Positions 24,748 to 33,424 of a stretch of 36,864 bases of DNA are shown here, piece after piece; the first letter of the stretch is position 1; each line of letters begins with the position of its first letter. The stretch is taken from assembly GCA_017433615.1 (NCBI GenBank), contig JAFRGW010000106.1, positions 1 to 36,864 on the forward strand, given 5' to 3'. Position numbers and translations under genes: made by a program. The stretch is from Eubacterium sp. GTDB lineage: Bacteria; Bacillota; Clostridia; Lachnospirales; Lachnospiraceae. The notes under the pieces were generated by a model. It ran no database searches. It worked only from the letters and a program-made list of their open reading frames with translations, and was not told where the DNA came from.

Positions 24748-25081
24748 TAAAACCAGATAACCGGACATCGGGATTTATCAGCTGGTGTCAGCCTGAAAAG
24801 AAGAAAAAACTGCCGGACCGCCCCGGGTAATGCCGGGGCGGTTTTGGGCGGTTTTGCAGAAAATATAGGATCCGCAAAAACGGCAAAAAAAATCTTTGGA
24901 AACCAGGCGATATATAAAGAAGTTCATACCCTTCCGGGGGTAGAGAAGAATCTGACATTGCATTTTTTATATGGTTACTTGCCGGGAAGGTTATATAATA
25001 AAACCATAAACCTGATTCCGCAGTCAGGATAAAGGGAGAAGGTATTTATCAAACTGGCAAAAGATGTTAAGGAGGAAACAA
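24748..25081 (+). other. 334-bp intergenic region: terminator, then A/T-rich leader
   Basis: The first part holds the terminator at 24817-24846. The rest is A-rich and contains TATAAT at 24994-24999 without a recognisable -35 box, so the isomerase promoter may depend on an activator. A CDS here is not supported: short open frames lack sites and family features. Confidence 0.5.
24817..24846 (+). terminator. Intrinsic terminator after the dehydrogenase gene
   Basis: ACCGCCCCGG pairs perfectly with CCGGGGCGGT (24817-24826 with 24833-24842), followed by TTTTG. The T-run is short, so read-through into the isomerase gene is possible. Confidence 0.8.
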
Positions 25082-26050
25082 ATGAAGCTTTCAATTTGTA
25101 CAGATGTATTCGGTCCGATCCCGTTCACAGAGATGCTCGACAAGGTTGTTGCATATGGCATTCCTGCAATTGAACTGACCGCAGGCGGCTGGGGTGGATG
25201 TCATTTTATTCCTTCAGCAGAAGAGCTGATCAACAATCCGGACAAGCTCGCTGCATTCAAGGCAGAGATCGACAAGAGAGGCCTTGAGATTTCCGCACTG
25301 AACTGCTCCGGCAATCCGCTGATCGACACACCGATGGGCAAGGCGCACAGCAAGACCCAGCACGACACCCTGAAACTCGCAGGCCTCCTGGGTGTTAAGA
25401 CGATCGTTACCATGTCCGGTCTTCCGGCAGGTGCGCCTGGCGACAAGACCCCGAACTGGATCGTTTCCACCATCTCCTGGCCGGAGTATGACGGATTCAA
25501 CTACATGGCAGAAGCTGTGAAGTATCAGTGGGAAGTTGCTGCAGAGTGGTGGAAAGAGTTCTGCCAGTGTGCAAAGGACAACGGCGTTGAGAAGATTGCG
25601 ATCGAGGAGTTCCCGGGCGCGCTTGTTCACAATGTCCGCACATTCAACAAGCTCTGCGAAGTTGTAGGACCGGAGCTGTCTGACGTACTCGGACTGAACC
25701 TGGATCCGTCCCACCTGATGATTCAGGGTGCAGAGCCGATCGCGGCTGCACGTGCACTGGGCGATAAGATTTACTATGTACACGGCAAGGATGCACGTCC
25801 GGAACAGTACAATGTCGATGTTGACGGACTGCTCGAGAATCTGCCGGTCACCGAGACAAAAGACCGCACATGGAATTATGTCGCAGTCGGCTGCGGCAAG
25901 GATCTGAAATGGTGGAAAGAGTTCTTCTCTGTCTGCTCCATGATGGGATATGACGGATATGTATCTCTGGAGATGGAAGATCTTACCATGTCCGTAGAGG
26001 CGGGCCTTCAGACATCCATCGATGCACTGAAGATGACGATCAGTCAGTAA
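25082..26050 (+). CDS. Sugar phosphate isomerase/epimerase-like TIM-barrel protein
   Basis: A 322-residue protein of the xylose-isomerase-like (AP endonuclease family 2) barrel. Likely metal ligands are the glutamate in KIAIEEFPG, the aspartate and histidine in LNLDPSHL, the histidine in YYVHGKDA and the glutamate in VSLEMED. The pattern SALNCSGNPL resembles IolE/epimerase-type proteins that act on keto-sugars. AAGGAGGAAAC gives a strong ribosome site before the ATG at 25082. It stands after the dehydrogenase, so it probably isomerises that enzyme's keto product. Exact substrate unknown. Confidence 0.88.
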   Translation: MKLSICTDVFGPIPFTEMLDKVVAYGIPAIELTAGGWGGCHFIPSAEELINNPDKLAAFKAEIDKRGLEISALNCSGNPLIDTPMGKAHSKTQHDTLKLAGLLGVKTIVTMSGLPAGAPGDKTPNWIVSTISWPEYDGFNYMAEAVKYQWEVAAEWWKEFCQCAKDNGVEKIAIEEFPGALVHNVRTFNKLCEVVGPELSDVLGLNLDPSHLMIQGAEPIAAARALGDKIYYVHGKDARPEQYNVDVDGLLENLPVTETKDRTWNYVAVGCGKDLKWWKEFFSVCSMMGYDGYVSLEMEDLTMSVEAGLQTSIDALKMTISQ

Positions 26051-26063
26051 AATATACAAAATT

Positions 26064-26099
26064 GAGACTGCCCCTCTTTCTGCGGGGGCAGTCTCTTTA
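26064..26099 (+). terminator. Intrinsic terminator after the isomerase gene
   Basis: GAGACTGCCCC (26064-26074) pairs perfectly with GGGGCAGTCTC (26085-26095), followed by TTTA. Confidence 0.88.
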
Positions 26100-26213
26100 T
26101 GGCGCTTTTGATGAATTCGACAGAGCGCTGATGGGCATTTTGCTGAAAGATTAGTTTATAATTTGTTTATAGTTTAACAATGTGAACGAACTATGAATAA
26201 ATAATTAACGAAA

Positions 26214-26278
26214 TATTCGAAATGTCCAAGTTATTATTCGAATTGTGCTACTTTCGCATGTGCAAAAAGTGATACAAT
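26214..26278 (+). promoter_or_regulatory. Transporter promoter with 21-bp direct repeats (AraC-type activator site)
   Basis: TATTCGAA occurs at 26214-26221 and again at 26235-26242, exactly 21 bp apart; 15 of the 21 positions of each unit agree. The second unit runs into the -35 region (ACTTTC, 26250-26255, a poor match), 17 nt before TACAAT (26273-26278). Direct repeats two helical turns apart that reach a weak -35 box are the classic arrangement for AraC-family activators, and such a regulator is encoded at 30658. A near-palindrome (26252-26267) lies in the spacer. Confidence 0.68.
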
Positions 26279-26306
26279 GAATTTTGTCCAAGTATAGAAG
26301 CAATTT

Positions 26307-26355
26307 GCCCTCTTTTTTGGGCGGGTTGTACAAATTATCGGCTTAAATTTGTGCA
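26307..26355 (+). other. Two hairpins in the leader of the transporter mRNA
   Basis: GCCC/GGGC around a T-rich loop (26307-26322) is followed by a 10-bp stem, TGTACAAATT with AATTTGTGCA (26327-26336 with 26346-26355, one G-U pair). No T-run follows the second. These could shape stability or translation. The region 26100-26429 otherwise holds only the promoter described above. Confidence 0.5.
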
Positions 26356-26429
26356 GGTTGCTGTTTCAGGACAGAGAGTCGGTTGCTTCAGGGGGGACGC
26401 AGCGATCAATTTGGTAAAGGAGGGATAGA

Positions 26430-27932
26430 GTGGCGGAAAAAAAGGTTGCTATCGAGCTGAAAAACATTTCCAAGTCTTTTCCGGGTGTAAAAGCGCTGGA
26501 TAATGTCAGCTTCACAGTAAACGAAGGCGAATGTCACGTTCTGGTAGGCGAGAATGGCGCCGGTAAATCGACACTGATCAAATGTATCAATGGCATGTAC
26601 ACAGCCGATGAAGGCGAGGTATATGTCTTCGGAGAGAAGATTACCACCCACAATCCGAGATACATGAAGGAAAAAGGTGTTGCGACAATCCATCAGGAGC
26701 TGAACCCGGTTCCGGATCTGACCATCGCAGAGAACATTTTCCTTGGAAGACTGCCGCAGAACAAGTTCAAGATGATCAACAAGAAGTATATGTTCAAAGA
26801 GGCACAGCGCCTCATCGATGAACTTGGCTTCAAGTATGATGCAAAAGCACTGATGCGTTCACTGACCGTATCGGATACACAGATCATCGAGATTATCAAG
26901 GCAATCTCAGTTAACGCAAAAATCATTATCATGGATGAGCCGACATCCTCAATCACAGAGGCAGAGGTAGCTGTCCTTCATGAGCAGGTTATGCGCCTGA
27001 AGAAGATGGGCATTGCTATCATCTACATTTCTCATAAGCTTGACGAGCTGAAAGTCGTCGGTGACAGACTGACCGTTCTTCGAGACGGAAAGAGTATTTC
27101 CTCTCATGATATCAATGACCTCACACAGGATGAGATCATTGCAAAGATGGTCGGACGTAAGATGGACAACGTTTATCCGGAGAAGACCAACAAGGTCGGC
27201 GAGCCGCTCTTTGAGGTCAAGGATCTTTCCGGCGAAAAGTTCCACAATGTCACATTCACGCTTCATAAAGGCGAGATTCTCGGCATGGCAGGACTGGTCG
27301 GCGCAGGCCGTACAGAGACATGCCGCGGCATCTTCGGTCTTGATCCGATTAAGAGCGGAACGATGACCCTGAACGGCAAAGAGGTTAAAGTCAGCAAGGT
27401 AAAAGATGCAATTGATCATGGTATCATTTACCTCTCTGAGGACCGTAAGCTGGAAGGTCTTGTCCTGATCCGTTCGATCTGTGAGAACATCGGACTTCCG
27501 AATCTGAAGAAGTACAGAGGCGTATTCCTGAACAAGATTGCAGAGCGTAAGGATGCAGAGGAGATGAAAGGAAAACTCCGCATTAAGACGCCTTCGATCG
27601 ACACACCGGCAATGAGTCTTTCCGGCGGTAACCAGCAGAAGGTCGTTATTGCAAAATGGCTGCTGCAGAATCCGCTCGTATTCATCTGCGATGAGCCGAC
27701 ACGTGGTATCGACGTCGGTGCGAAGTATGAGATTTATAAGATCATGATCGATCTGGCTGAACAGGGCGCAGGCGTTATCATGATTTCCTCAGAACTTCCG
27801 GAGATTATCGGTGTCTGCGACAGAACACTGGTAATGGCAGAGGGACGTGTTACAGGTGAAGTTATGAGAGAGGACTTCTCTCAGGAAGCGATTATGAGTT
27901 TTGCATTAGGAGGAAGTGCGGCTAATGGCTAA
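26430..27932 (+). CDS. Sugar ABC transporter ATPase (RbsA/MglA type, two nucleotide-binding domains)
   Basis: A 500-residue protein. The first domain has Walker A GENGAGKST (about 39-47), a degenerate signature region (LTVSDTQIIEI) and Walker B IIIMDEPTSS. The second has the altered Walker A GLVGAGRTE, a full LSGGNQQKV signature and Walker B VFICDEPTRGID. That asymmetry is normal for the ribose/galactose class. It powers import with the permease and binding protein encoded next. The start is GTG at 26430, set by AAAGGAGGG just upstream. Its stop overlaps the permease start by 8 bp. The cargo may be a pentose, hexose or inositol; the neighbouring iol genes favour a cyclitol, by inference. Confidence 0.94.
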   Translation: MAEKKVAIELKNISKSFPGVKALDNVSFTVNEGECHVLVGENGAGKSTLIKCINGMYTADEGEVYVFGEKITTHNPRYMKEKGVATIHQELNPVPDLTIAENIFLGRLPQNKFKMINKKYMFKEAQRLIDELGFKYDAKALMRSLTVSDTQIIEIIKAISVNAKIIIMDEPTSSITEAEVAVLHEQVMRLKKMGIAIIYISHKLDELKVVGDRLTVLRDGKSISSHDINDLTQDEIIAKMVGRKMDNVYPEKTNKVGEPLFEVKDLSGEKFHNVTFTLHKGEILGMAGLVGAGRTETCRGIFGLDPIKSGTMTLNGKEVKVSKVKDAIDHGIIYLSEDRKLEGLVLIRSICENIGLPNLKKYRGVFLNKIAERKDAEEMKGKLRIKTPSIDTPAMSLSGGNQQKVVIAKWLLQNPLVFICDEPTRGIDVGAKYEIYKIMIDLAEQGAGVIMISSELPEIIGVCDRTLVMAEGRVTGEVMREDFSQEAIMSFALGGSAANG

Positions 27933-28890
27933 GGCAGAGAAAAAAGAATTTAATTTTGGTGAATTTTATAGTAAATATGGTATTTTCCTGATTTTCATTC
28001 TGATGTTCATCATCTTCGCAGTTGTAAACCACAACTTCCTTTCCGGTATGAACATCCGAAACATCCTGAGACAGGTCGTTGTTATCACCCTGCTTGCCTG
28101 CGGTGAGCAGTTCATGATCATCTGCGGCATGATCGACCTGGGTGCATCCCGAGTCCTTGCCTGCGCAGGTACCCTTTCAGCATACTGCATGCTGACAACA
28201 CACAACCTGTTCCTTGCAATCCTGGTAGCACTGTTCACAGGACTTTGCTTCGGCGCTTTTGCAGGTTTCTTCATTACAAAGTTTGATATCCCGCCGTTCA
28301 TCGCAACACTGGCAACCATGATGGTCGCTGAAGGTTTCATCATGACCTTCACAGGCGGACAGAACTACTCCAACCTCGGTGATGCTTATACATTCATCGG
28401 CCAGGGATACATCGGAATCATTCCGTTCCCGGTTATCCTGATGATCATCATCCTGCTGATCACCTACTATATCCTGTCCTGGACTCCGATCGGACGCGGC
28501 ATGTATGCAGTCGGTGGTAACCAGAATGCTGCAAAAGCTTCCGGTATCAACGTCAGCATGGTTAAGTTCTTCGCAGCAGTTTATTCCGGACTTATGTCAG
28601 CAGCAGCAGGTATCGTCCTGATGGCTCGTATGAACTCCGGTCAGCCGGCAGCAGCTCTTACCTACGAGATGGACGCAATCGCAGCCGTTGTCATGGGTGG
28701 TACATCCATGGCAGGTGGTACTGGTACAGTTGTTAACACCATTATCGGTTCTCTGATCATCGGTATCATCCGTAACTTCATGAACCTGCAGAACATCACA
28801 GCATCTCTGCAGAAACTCGTTCTTGGTCTTCTGGTACTGCTCGCAGTTATCATCGATACTGTTGTACGTAACGCCAGAACAAAAGGCTGA
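27925..28890 (+). CDS. Sugar ABC transporter permease (RbsC type)
   Basis: A 321-residue protein with about nine or ten membrane segments and the family landmarks MIDLGASRVLACAG, GFFITKFDIPPFIATLATM, GRGMYAVGGNQNAAKASGI and AAVVMGGTSMAGGTGTV. It forms the membrane channel of the importer. The ATG at 27925 lies inside the ATPase stop region (8-bp overlap) with AGGAGG 11 nt upstream, so translation is coupled. The gene avoids rare-looking codons, as do its neighbours to the right, suggesting high expression. Confidence 0.94.
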   Translation: MAKAEKKEFNFGEFYSKYGIFLIFILMFIIFAVVNHNFLSGMNIRNILRQVVVITLLACGEQFMIICGMIDLGASRVLACAGTLSAYCMLTTHNLFLAILVALFTGLCFGAFAGFFITKFDIPPFIATLATMMVAEGFIMTFTGGQNYSNLGDAYTFIGQGYIGIIPFPVILMIIILLITYYILSWTPIGRGMYAVGGNQNAAKASGINVSMVKFFAAVYSGLMSAAAGIVLMARMNSGQPAAALTYEMDAIAAVVMGGTSMAGGTGTVVNTIIGSLIIGIIRNFMNLQNITASLQKLVLGLLVLLAVIIDTVVRNARTKG

Positions 28891-28930
28891 TTTCGTAAGA
28901 GTTAGTGCTTAATTAAGTTTATAAACGGAT

Positions 28931-28966
28931 GTCAGGCGGATGTCACCCGATTATCGTCCGCCTGGC
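28931..28966 (+). other. Hairpin between permease and binding-protein genes
   Basis: CAGGCGGA (28933-28940) pairs with TCCGCCTG (28957-28964) over a 16-nt loop. No T-run follows, so it is probably not a terminator. Stable stems upstream of a binding-protein gene often protect a processed, more abundant mRNA segment, which would suit the stoichiometric excess of binding protein. Confidence 0.5.
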
Positions 28967-29063
28967 AGACCGCACCACTCACCTTGATTGATATATGCTC
29001 CGTTATTTACGGGCATATGTTAATAAATATATCTTTTTTATTTTCATTAAGGGAGGAAAACAA

Positions 29064-30263
29064 ATGAAAAAAAAGATTCTTGCATCAATCCTTGCAGCAG
29101 GTATGGTAGCTAGCCTTGCAGCATGCGGCGGCAGCTCTTCTTCAGGCGGAGACAGCGCAGCAGCAAGCAGCGCAGCAGCAAGCAGCGCAGCAGAAGCTAC
29201 TTCTGAAGCAGCAGAAGCAGCAAGCAGCGCAGCAGAAGCTACATCTGAGGCAGCTGATGATGCAGCAGCAGAGGATGCTGGTTCTGAAGATTCCGAGACA
29301 GATATCATGTACACAAAGGCTGACATCGAAGCAGCAGCTGATGGCCTTGGCGACTGGGAAGCTGATTATGACATGGCTATCTCCGGTGATGAAGCTTTCA
29401 CATGGGGCTACATCGACATGGGATTCAAGGATACCTTCACAACCAAGATCCGTAACACATTCAAATATTACTGCGAACTGAACTTCCCGAATGTCACAAT
29501 TAACGAAGGTGACGGTGAGATGGACCCGAACAGACAGCTTCAGCTGGCTGAGAACTTCATCACACAGGGTGTTGATGCGATCATCCTTGACCCGACAGAC
29601 GCTGACGGATGCCTTGGTATCGTTGAGCTCTGCCAGGAAGCTGAGATGCCGCTCGTACTGGTTAACGCTATTGTCCACACAGATGCTATGAACAATGGTA
29701 TCGGCTTCGTTGGTTCTGATAACTACTATGCAGGACAGCTTGAGGCTGAATGGATCATCGCTAACGTTGATGACTCTGAGACAGTTAACATGTGCTATCA
29801 GAGAGGTCAGGAAGGTTACGACCACACAGAACTTCGTCAGAAAGGTGTCTTCGAGACTCTTGACGCAGCTGGATACAACTATGATCTGAAGGCTGTTCTG
29901 ATTTCTGACTACATGCGTGACAAAGCTATGAACAACGCAGAAGACTGGACCAACAGCTTCGGCGAAGACATCAAGGTTATTCCGTGCTGCAACGACGAGT
30001 CCGCTATGGGTACTCTGCAGGCATACCAGGCAGCAGGTCTTGCTGATGGCGTTTCTATCCTTGGTATCGATGCAAACCAGGATGCTCTTCAGGAAGTTAA
30101 GGCCGGCAACCTTGCTTGCACAGTCTTCCAGAATGGTCTTGCACAGGCTAAATGGGCAGCAGCTTCCGCATACGACGCTTGCGTAAACGGCACAGTTGAG
30201 ACTAAGGGCGTTGACGTTCCGTTCGAGCTGGTTGATGCTACAAACATTGATGACTATCTCTAA
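29064..30263 (+). CDS. Sugar-binding lipoprotein of the ABC transporter (periplasmic-binding type 4)
   Basis: A 399-residue protein with signal peptide and lipobox LAACGG (lipidated Cys near residue 21). A linker of Ala, Ser, Glu and Thr follows (about 22-80), then a type I periplasmic-binding fold with QLAENFITQGVDAIILDPTD, GFVGSDNYYAG and ILGIDANQDALQEVKAG, as in RbsB-like proteins. It is longer than RbsB, with an N-terminal ADIEAAADGLGDWEADYD segment. It captures the substrate at the outer membrane face. GGGAGG lies before the ATG at 29064; an open frame from 28995 is leader. An antisense open frame across it is a codon-bias shadow. Confidence 0.93.
   Translation: MKKKILASILAAGMVASLAACGGSSSSGGDSAAASSAAASSAAEATSEAAEAASSAAEATSEAADDAAAEDAGSEDSETDIMYTKADIEAAADGLGDWEADYDMAISGDEAFTWGYIDMGFKDTFTTKIRNTFKYYCELNFPNVTINEGDGEMDPNRQLQLAENFITQGVDAIILDPTDADGCLGIVELCQEAEMPLVLVNAIVHTDAMNNGIGFVGSDNYYAGQLEAEWIIANVDDSETVNMCYQRGQEGYDHTELRQKGVFETLDAAGYNYDLKAVLISDYMRDKAMNNAEDWTNSFGEDIKVIPCCNDESAMGTLQAYQAAGLADGVSILGIDANQDALQEVKAGNLACTVFQNGLAQAKWAAASAYDACVNGTVETKGVDVPFELVDATNIDDYL
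29175..29258 (+). repeat. 42-bp tandem repeat in the lipoprotein linker
   Basis: Two 42-bp units (29175-29216, 29217-29258; about 37 of 42 bases alike) encode the 14-residue motif AASSAAEATSEAAE/D twice. Slippage here would change linker length in steps of 14 residues without breaking the frame. Confidence 0.85.
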
Positions 30264-30361
30264 TTCCTGAAAACAGATTCCGGCAGTGACACTGTCTGAA
30301 ATCAAAGGACAATGCTTCTGAACAGAAGTGTGAGATAATCACAACAAGGTGAATAAAGGGG

Positions 30362-30400
30362 CCTGTCGCGGCAGTAAAGCCGCGGCGGGTTTCTTTTTTT
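30362..30400 (+). terminator. Terminator of the sugar ABC transporter operon
   Basis: CCTGTCGCGGC pairs with GCCGCGGCGGG (11 bp including G-U pairs, 6-nt loop), followed by TTTCTTTTTTT, 100 nt after the binding-protein stop. The intergenic stretch 30264-30657 also holds the next promoter. Confidence 0.88.
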
Positions 30401-30457
30401 GCGAAAACTAACGGCACCGCGCCGGTTTGACCAGGATCTGACCGCACGCAGGCATTG

Positions 30458-30486
30458 TTGCCAGAAAGGAAACACTTTGCTATAAT
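30458..30486 (+). promoter_or_regulatory. Promoter of the AraC-family regulator gene
   Basis: TTGCCA (30458-30463), 17 nt, TATAAT (30481-30486). The leader is about 165 nt and includes a hairpin TTCCCGC/GCGGGAA (30601-30620). Confidence 0.78.
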
Positions 30487-30657
30487 CGTCTGTGAATTTA
30501 TTGCGAAGGTTTCGTTTTGCGGTGGCCGGCAGCTCCGGAGGTACGGTTACATTCTGCAGGGCAGGTCTGCTGAAACGAGTTTGTACCAACCACCTGATAC
30601 TTCCCGCATCTGAGGCGGGAACACCTGCTGAAAGTTGTATAAGAAGAGGTAGTCAAA

Positions 30658-31680
30658 ATGGAAGAAAGCGGAAGAATCGTTCTGCATCTGATCGGGGACG
30701 AAAACGGCTGGGGTCTGCCGATGTATGACGGCTATCTTGAATTCCCGCGCCAGGATGAGTCGGGAATTGCTGTTTTGTATCAGGACCATGCAAATACAGT
30801 TTTGCCGCACAAGCATTTTTACCACGAGCTTGCATTGATTATCCGCGGGCGTGGAACGCATACCTATCAGGGAGAAGACGCGGTTCCGCTTTTGCCGGGC
30901 GATGTTATAATGATTGAGCCGGGTGTCGAACACAGCTATTTTGTTGAATCGCAGATGACGATCGTGAATTGTCAGTTCTTTACACGTAAGTTAAATATGG
31001 ATTTCAACCGGATACAGAAAAGAGGCAACCGGCCGCTGGAAACGATTTATGAAGAATCACAGGTGCTGCATCGCTGGAACGAACTGCGGCGCGAGGCGGA
31101 TATCTTCTGGGAGAAAACGAATTCCGAAGGCACAGCACAGGAAATGAATGCGACATCTGTGCGAAGAAAGGGTATTATCGGCCTCAGCATGAAAGAGCGT
31201 GAGGTAATGGAACGGATCTGTCTGGATATGATTGATGAACAGAATCTGAAAGACCGGGACAGCGCCGCCATGAAATCCATTCAGCTGCAGTATCTGCTCA
31301 CCTGGCTGAAAAGGATTGTGCGCCGGCAGAACACGGTAAGTGTCACCCAGCGTGTCGACAACCGGCAGCAGAAGATCCAGCGGGTCATTACTTATATCGA
31401 AGAACATCTTGCAGAGAATATTGAAGTAAAAGATCTGGCTTCCCAGATGTACTGGAGTGAGGGATATTTCCGTAACGTTTTCAAGGAATTTACAGGATTT
31501 ACACCGGTTCAGTATATCAACCGGAAGAAGATTATGAAGTCCATTGATTATATCGAAAAGAGCAATATGAATGTGCAGGAGGCGGCAGAGAAGGTCGGGA
31601 TCTATGATCCTTCTTATTACAGCCGGCTTTTTAAACAGCATATGGGATATTCACCGCGGGAAATCAGCAAAAGCAGCTGA
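30658..31680 (+). CDS. AraC-family transcriptional regulator with N-terminal cupin
   Basis: A 340-residue protein. The N-terminal half is a cupin sensor (HKHFYHELALIIRGRG, LLPGDVIMIEPGVEHSY). A helical middle follows, and the C-terminal 100 residues hold two helix-turn-helix motifs (IEVKDLASQMYWSEGYFRNVFKEF and MNVQEAAEKVGIYDPSYYSRLFKQHMGYSP). Such proteins usually activate sugar-utilisation genes. Direct repeats 21 bp apart at 26214-26255 on the transporter promoter are its best candidate site. GAGGTAG precedes the ATG. It lies immediately after the transporter operon but has its own promoter. Confidence 0.92.
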   Translation: MEESGRIVLHLIGDENGWGLPMYDGYLEFPRQDESGIAVLYQDHANTVLPHKHFYHELALIIRGRGTHTYQGEDAVPLLPGDVIMIEPGVEHSYFVESQMTIVNCQFFTRKLNMDFNRIQKRGNRPLETIYEESQVLHRWNELRREADIFWEKTNSEGTAQEMNATSVRRKGIIGLSMKEREVMERICLDMIDEQNLKDRDSAAMKSIQLQYLLTWLKRIVRRQNTVSVTQRVDNRQQKIQRVITYIEEHLAENIEVKDLASQMYWSEGYFRNVFKEFTGFTPVQYINRKKIMKSIDYIEKSNMNVQEAAEKVGIYDPSYYSRLFKQHMGYSPREISKSS

Positions 31681-31730
31681 AAAATTTTTAGTCTGCAGCA
31701 GAAAACCAATCTTGAGAGGAGTGTATGGTT

Positions 31731-32078
31731 ATGGAATCAGGAGGTATGTTTTTATTAATTGATATCATTATCGCAGCATATGGTGCATATCTGATATATG
31801 GCGCTTTTAATCTCAGAAAGAACGGCGAGATCGGCGGTGCTGTCTGGAGCAAAGATCTTCCAATGCGCAAATGTAAGGATAAAGAAGGCTTCATAAAGTA
31901 CATGTTTCCGCGGCTGCTGGTGAGCGGAATACTGGTTCTGATCAATGGTATTCTGGGTGTTCTGGATGACAAAATGGGACTTCCGCTGATCATTTCATTG
32001 ATCCCGATGGCGATTATTCTCTTTGTTGTGGTCTGGTATATCATTTTTGCAAAAAAAGCACAGAAAATGTATTTCTGA
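31731..32078 (+). CDS. Small membrane protein of unknown function
   Basis: About 115 residues with three hydrophobic segments (FLLIDIIIAAYGAYLIYGAF, LLVSGILVLINGILGVL, LPMAIILFVVVWYIIF-like) and basic connecting loops. GAGGAG (31716-31721) is 9 nt from the ATG at 31731, better placed than the ATG at 31725, which would add two residues. I recognise no family. It sits between the AraC and LacI regulator genes and may share the AraC transcript, as there is no terminator between them. Confidence 0.68.
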   Translation: MESGGMFLLIDIIIAAYGAYLIYGAFNLRKNGEIGGAVWSKDLPMRKCKDKEGFIKYMFPRLLVSGILVLINGILGVLDDKMGLPLIISLIPMAIILFVVVWYIIFAKKAQKMYF

Positions 32079-32180
32079 TTCAGCTGCGATCGCTGATCGC
32101 GTGCCGGAAACGTAACGAACGAGATGCGTCTTTCTCTGACTAAGTAAACAAAAAACAGAATGCAATATTGTCGAAAATGA

Positions 32181-32213
32181 CACTTGCGTACACGTGCACG
32201 CAAGTGATAAGAT
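32181..32213 (+). promoter_or_regulatory. Promoter with embedded LacI-type operator (autoregulation)
   Basis: A 26-bp palindrome (32181-32206, one asymmetric pair) has the core TTGCGTACACGTGCACGCAA. Its left end TTGCGT (32184-32189) is the -35 box, with TAAGAT (32208-32213) 18 nt downstream, so a bound protein would block the polymerase. Nearly the same palindrome recurs at 33425-33446. The leader also has a hairpin at 32239-32271. Confidence 0.8.
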
Positions 32214-32344
32214 TTTTTCAGGCAATCCTGATCATTACGCCCGCCGATGGCTGTTCAAGCTGCCGGCGGGCGATTATTATACCGGAAAAGCAGCGAACGG
32301 ATTTATTAAAAGCGGTAAGTCTGCAAAAAGTGAGGGTACGTAAA

Positions 32345-33394
32345 ATGGCAGTAACGATTAAAGAAATTGCAGATGCATGTGGTGTATCACGGGGAACTGT
32401 GGATCGTGCACTTCATAATCGCGGACGTGTACAGCCGGAAGTGGCAGAGCGTATCAGAAAAGTTGCCGACGAGTTGGGATATACGATCAACGTGAGCGGA
32501 AGAGCGCTGGCGATGACAGGAAAGAATATTGCAATTGGTGTTGTTCTGCAGTTTGCGGAGACCCCTTTTATGCAGAAAGTCAGGGAGGGCATCCGCGAGG
32601 CTGAAAACGAGATCAGTCAGTTTGGCTGCCGCATCGAGCTTTGCGAGATTGAAGGAATTGACATGAAACGGACGATCCGGCAGATGGAACTGCTCCGGGA
32701 AAAGAAGGTACAGTCGATTGCCGTGGTTGCGGGAGAAGACCCACGCCTGCGGGAGGAAATCAGCAAATGTGTGGAGGATGGAATCGGTGTAATCACCTTA
32801 AACTCAGACATTACGAATTCTTCGAGAAGGTGTTTCGTCGGCCAGGATGCAGAGAGAAGCGGAAGCATGGCGGCGGGACTGATGGGAGATCTGCTGCAGG
32901 GAAAAGGGAATGCCGCGCTGTTTTACGGAATTGAAGAGACAAGCCAGGGCGCCAGAATCCGGGGATTCCGGGATGTGATTACACGCGATTATGCGGGGAT
33001 CCGGATCGTCGAGACGTGTCACACACAGAACAGCCCGGAAAAGCTGGCAGCATCTCTGCGCGATACACTGACAAAGCATCCGGATCTTGCAGGGATTTAT
33101 CTCTGTGCTGAAGGTGCGGCTGAACTGGCACAGTGCCTGCGCGAAAGCGGCAGAGCATCTGATATCCGGGTGATTGTGCATGACCTGGCCGGCTGTAAAC
33201 CGGAGGATATTGCAGACCGGATTATTGATTATGTGATTGATGATGACGGGCACCGGCAGGGATATCTGGCGATCCGTCTGCTTTTCTGGTGGTTTTATCA
33301 TCAGAAGGAACCACAGGAGGAATTATACGCGACAGACATCCGTGTCATCAGCCGCTACAACCTGCATCACGAAGAGTTCGTGAATCTGCATTAA
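32345..33394 (+). CDS. LacI-family transcriptional regulator of the iol genes
   Basis: A 349-residue protein. The DNA-binding domain at the start reads TIKEIADACGVSRGTVDRALHNRGRV, with the hinge at INVSGRALA. It is followed by a sugar-binding-type effector domain (IAIGVVLQFAETPFMQKVREGI, GVITLNSDI, AGIYLCAEGAAELAQCL). It should repress itself and the iolG operon by binding the palindromes in both promoters, released by an inositol-related ligand. GAGGG lies before the ATG at 32345; an open frame running back to 32168 covers the operator and leader. The ligand is inferred only from the regulated genes. Confidence 0.92.
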   Translation: MAVTIKEIADACGVSRGTVDRALHNRGRVQPEVAERIRKVADELGYTINVSGRALAMTGKNIAIGVVLQFAETPFMQKVREGIREAENEISQFGCRIELCEIEGIDMKRTIRQMELLREKKVQSIAVVAGEDPRLREEISKCVEDGIGVITLNSDITNSSRRCFVGQDAERSGSMAAGLMGDLLQGKGNAALFYGIEETSQGARIRGFRDVITRDYAGIRIVETCHTQNSPEKLAASLRDTLTKHPDLAGIYLCAEGAAELAQCLRESGRASDIRVIVHDLAGCKPEDIADRIIDYVIDDDGHRQGYLAIRLLFWWFYHQKEPQEELYATDIRVISRYNLHHEEFVNLH

Positions 33395-33424
33395 AAACAA
33401 AAGGATATTTTATGTATTTTGCCT

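Noticed and set aside
26307-26322. GCCC-T-rich-GGGC hairpin as a terminator upstream of the ABC transporter
   Set aside because: The stem is only 4 bp and the Ts are in the loop, not after it.
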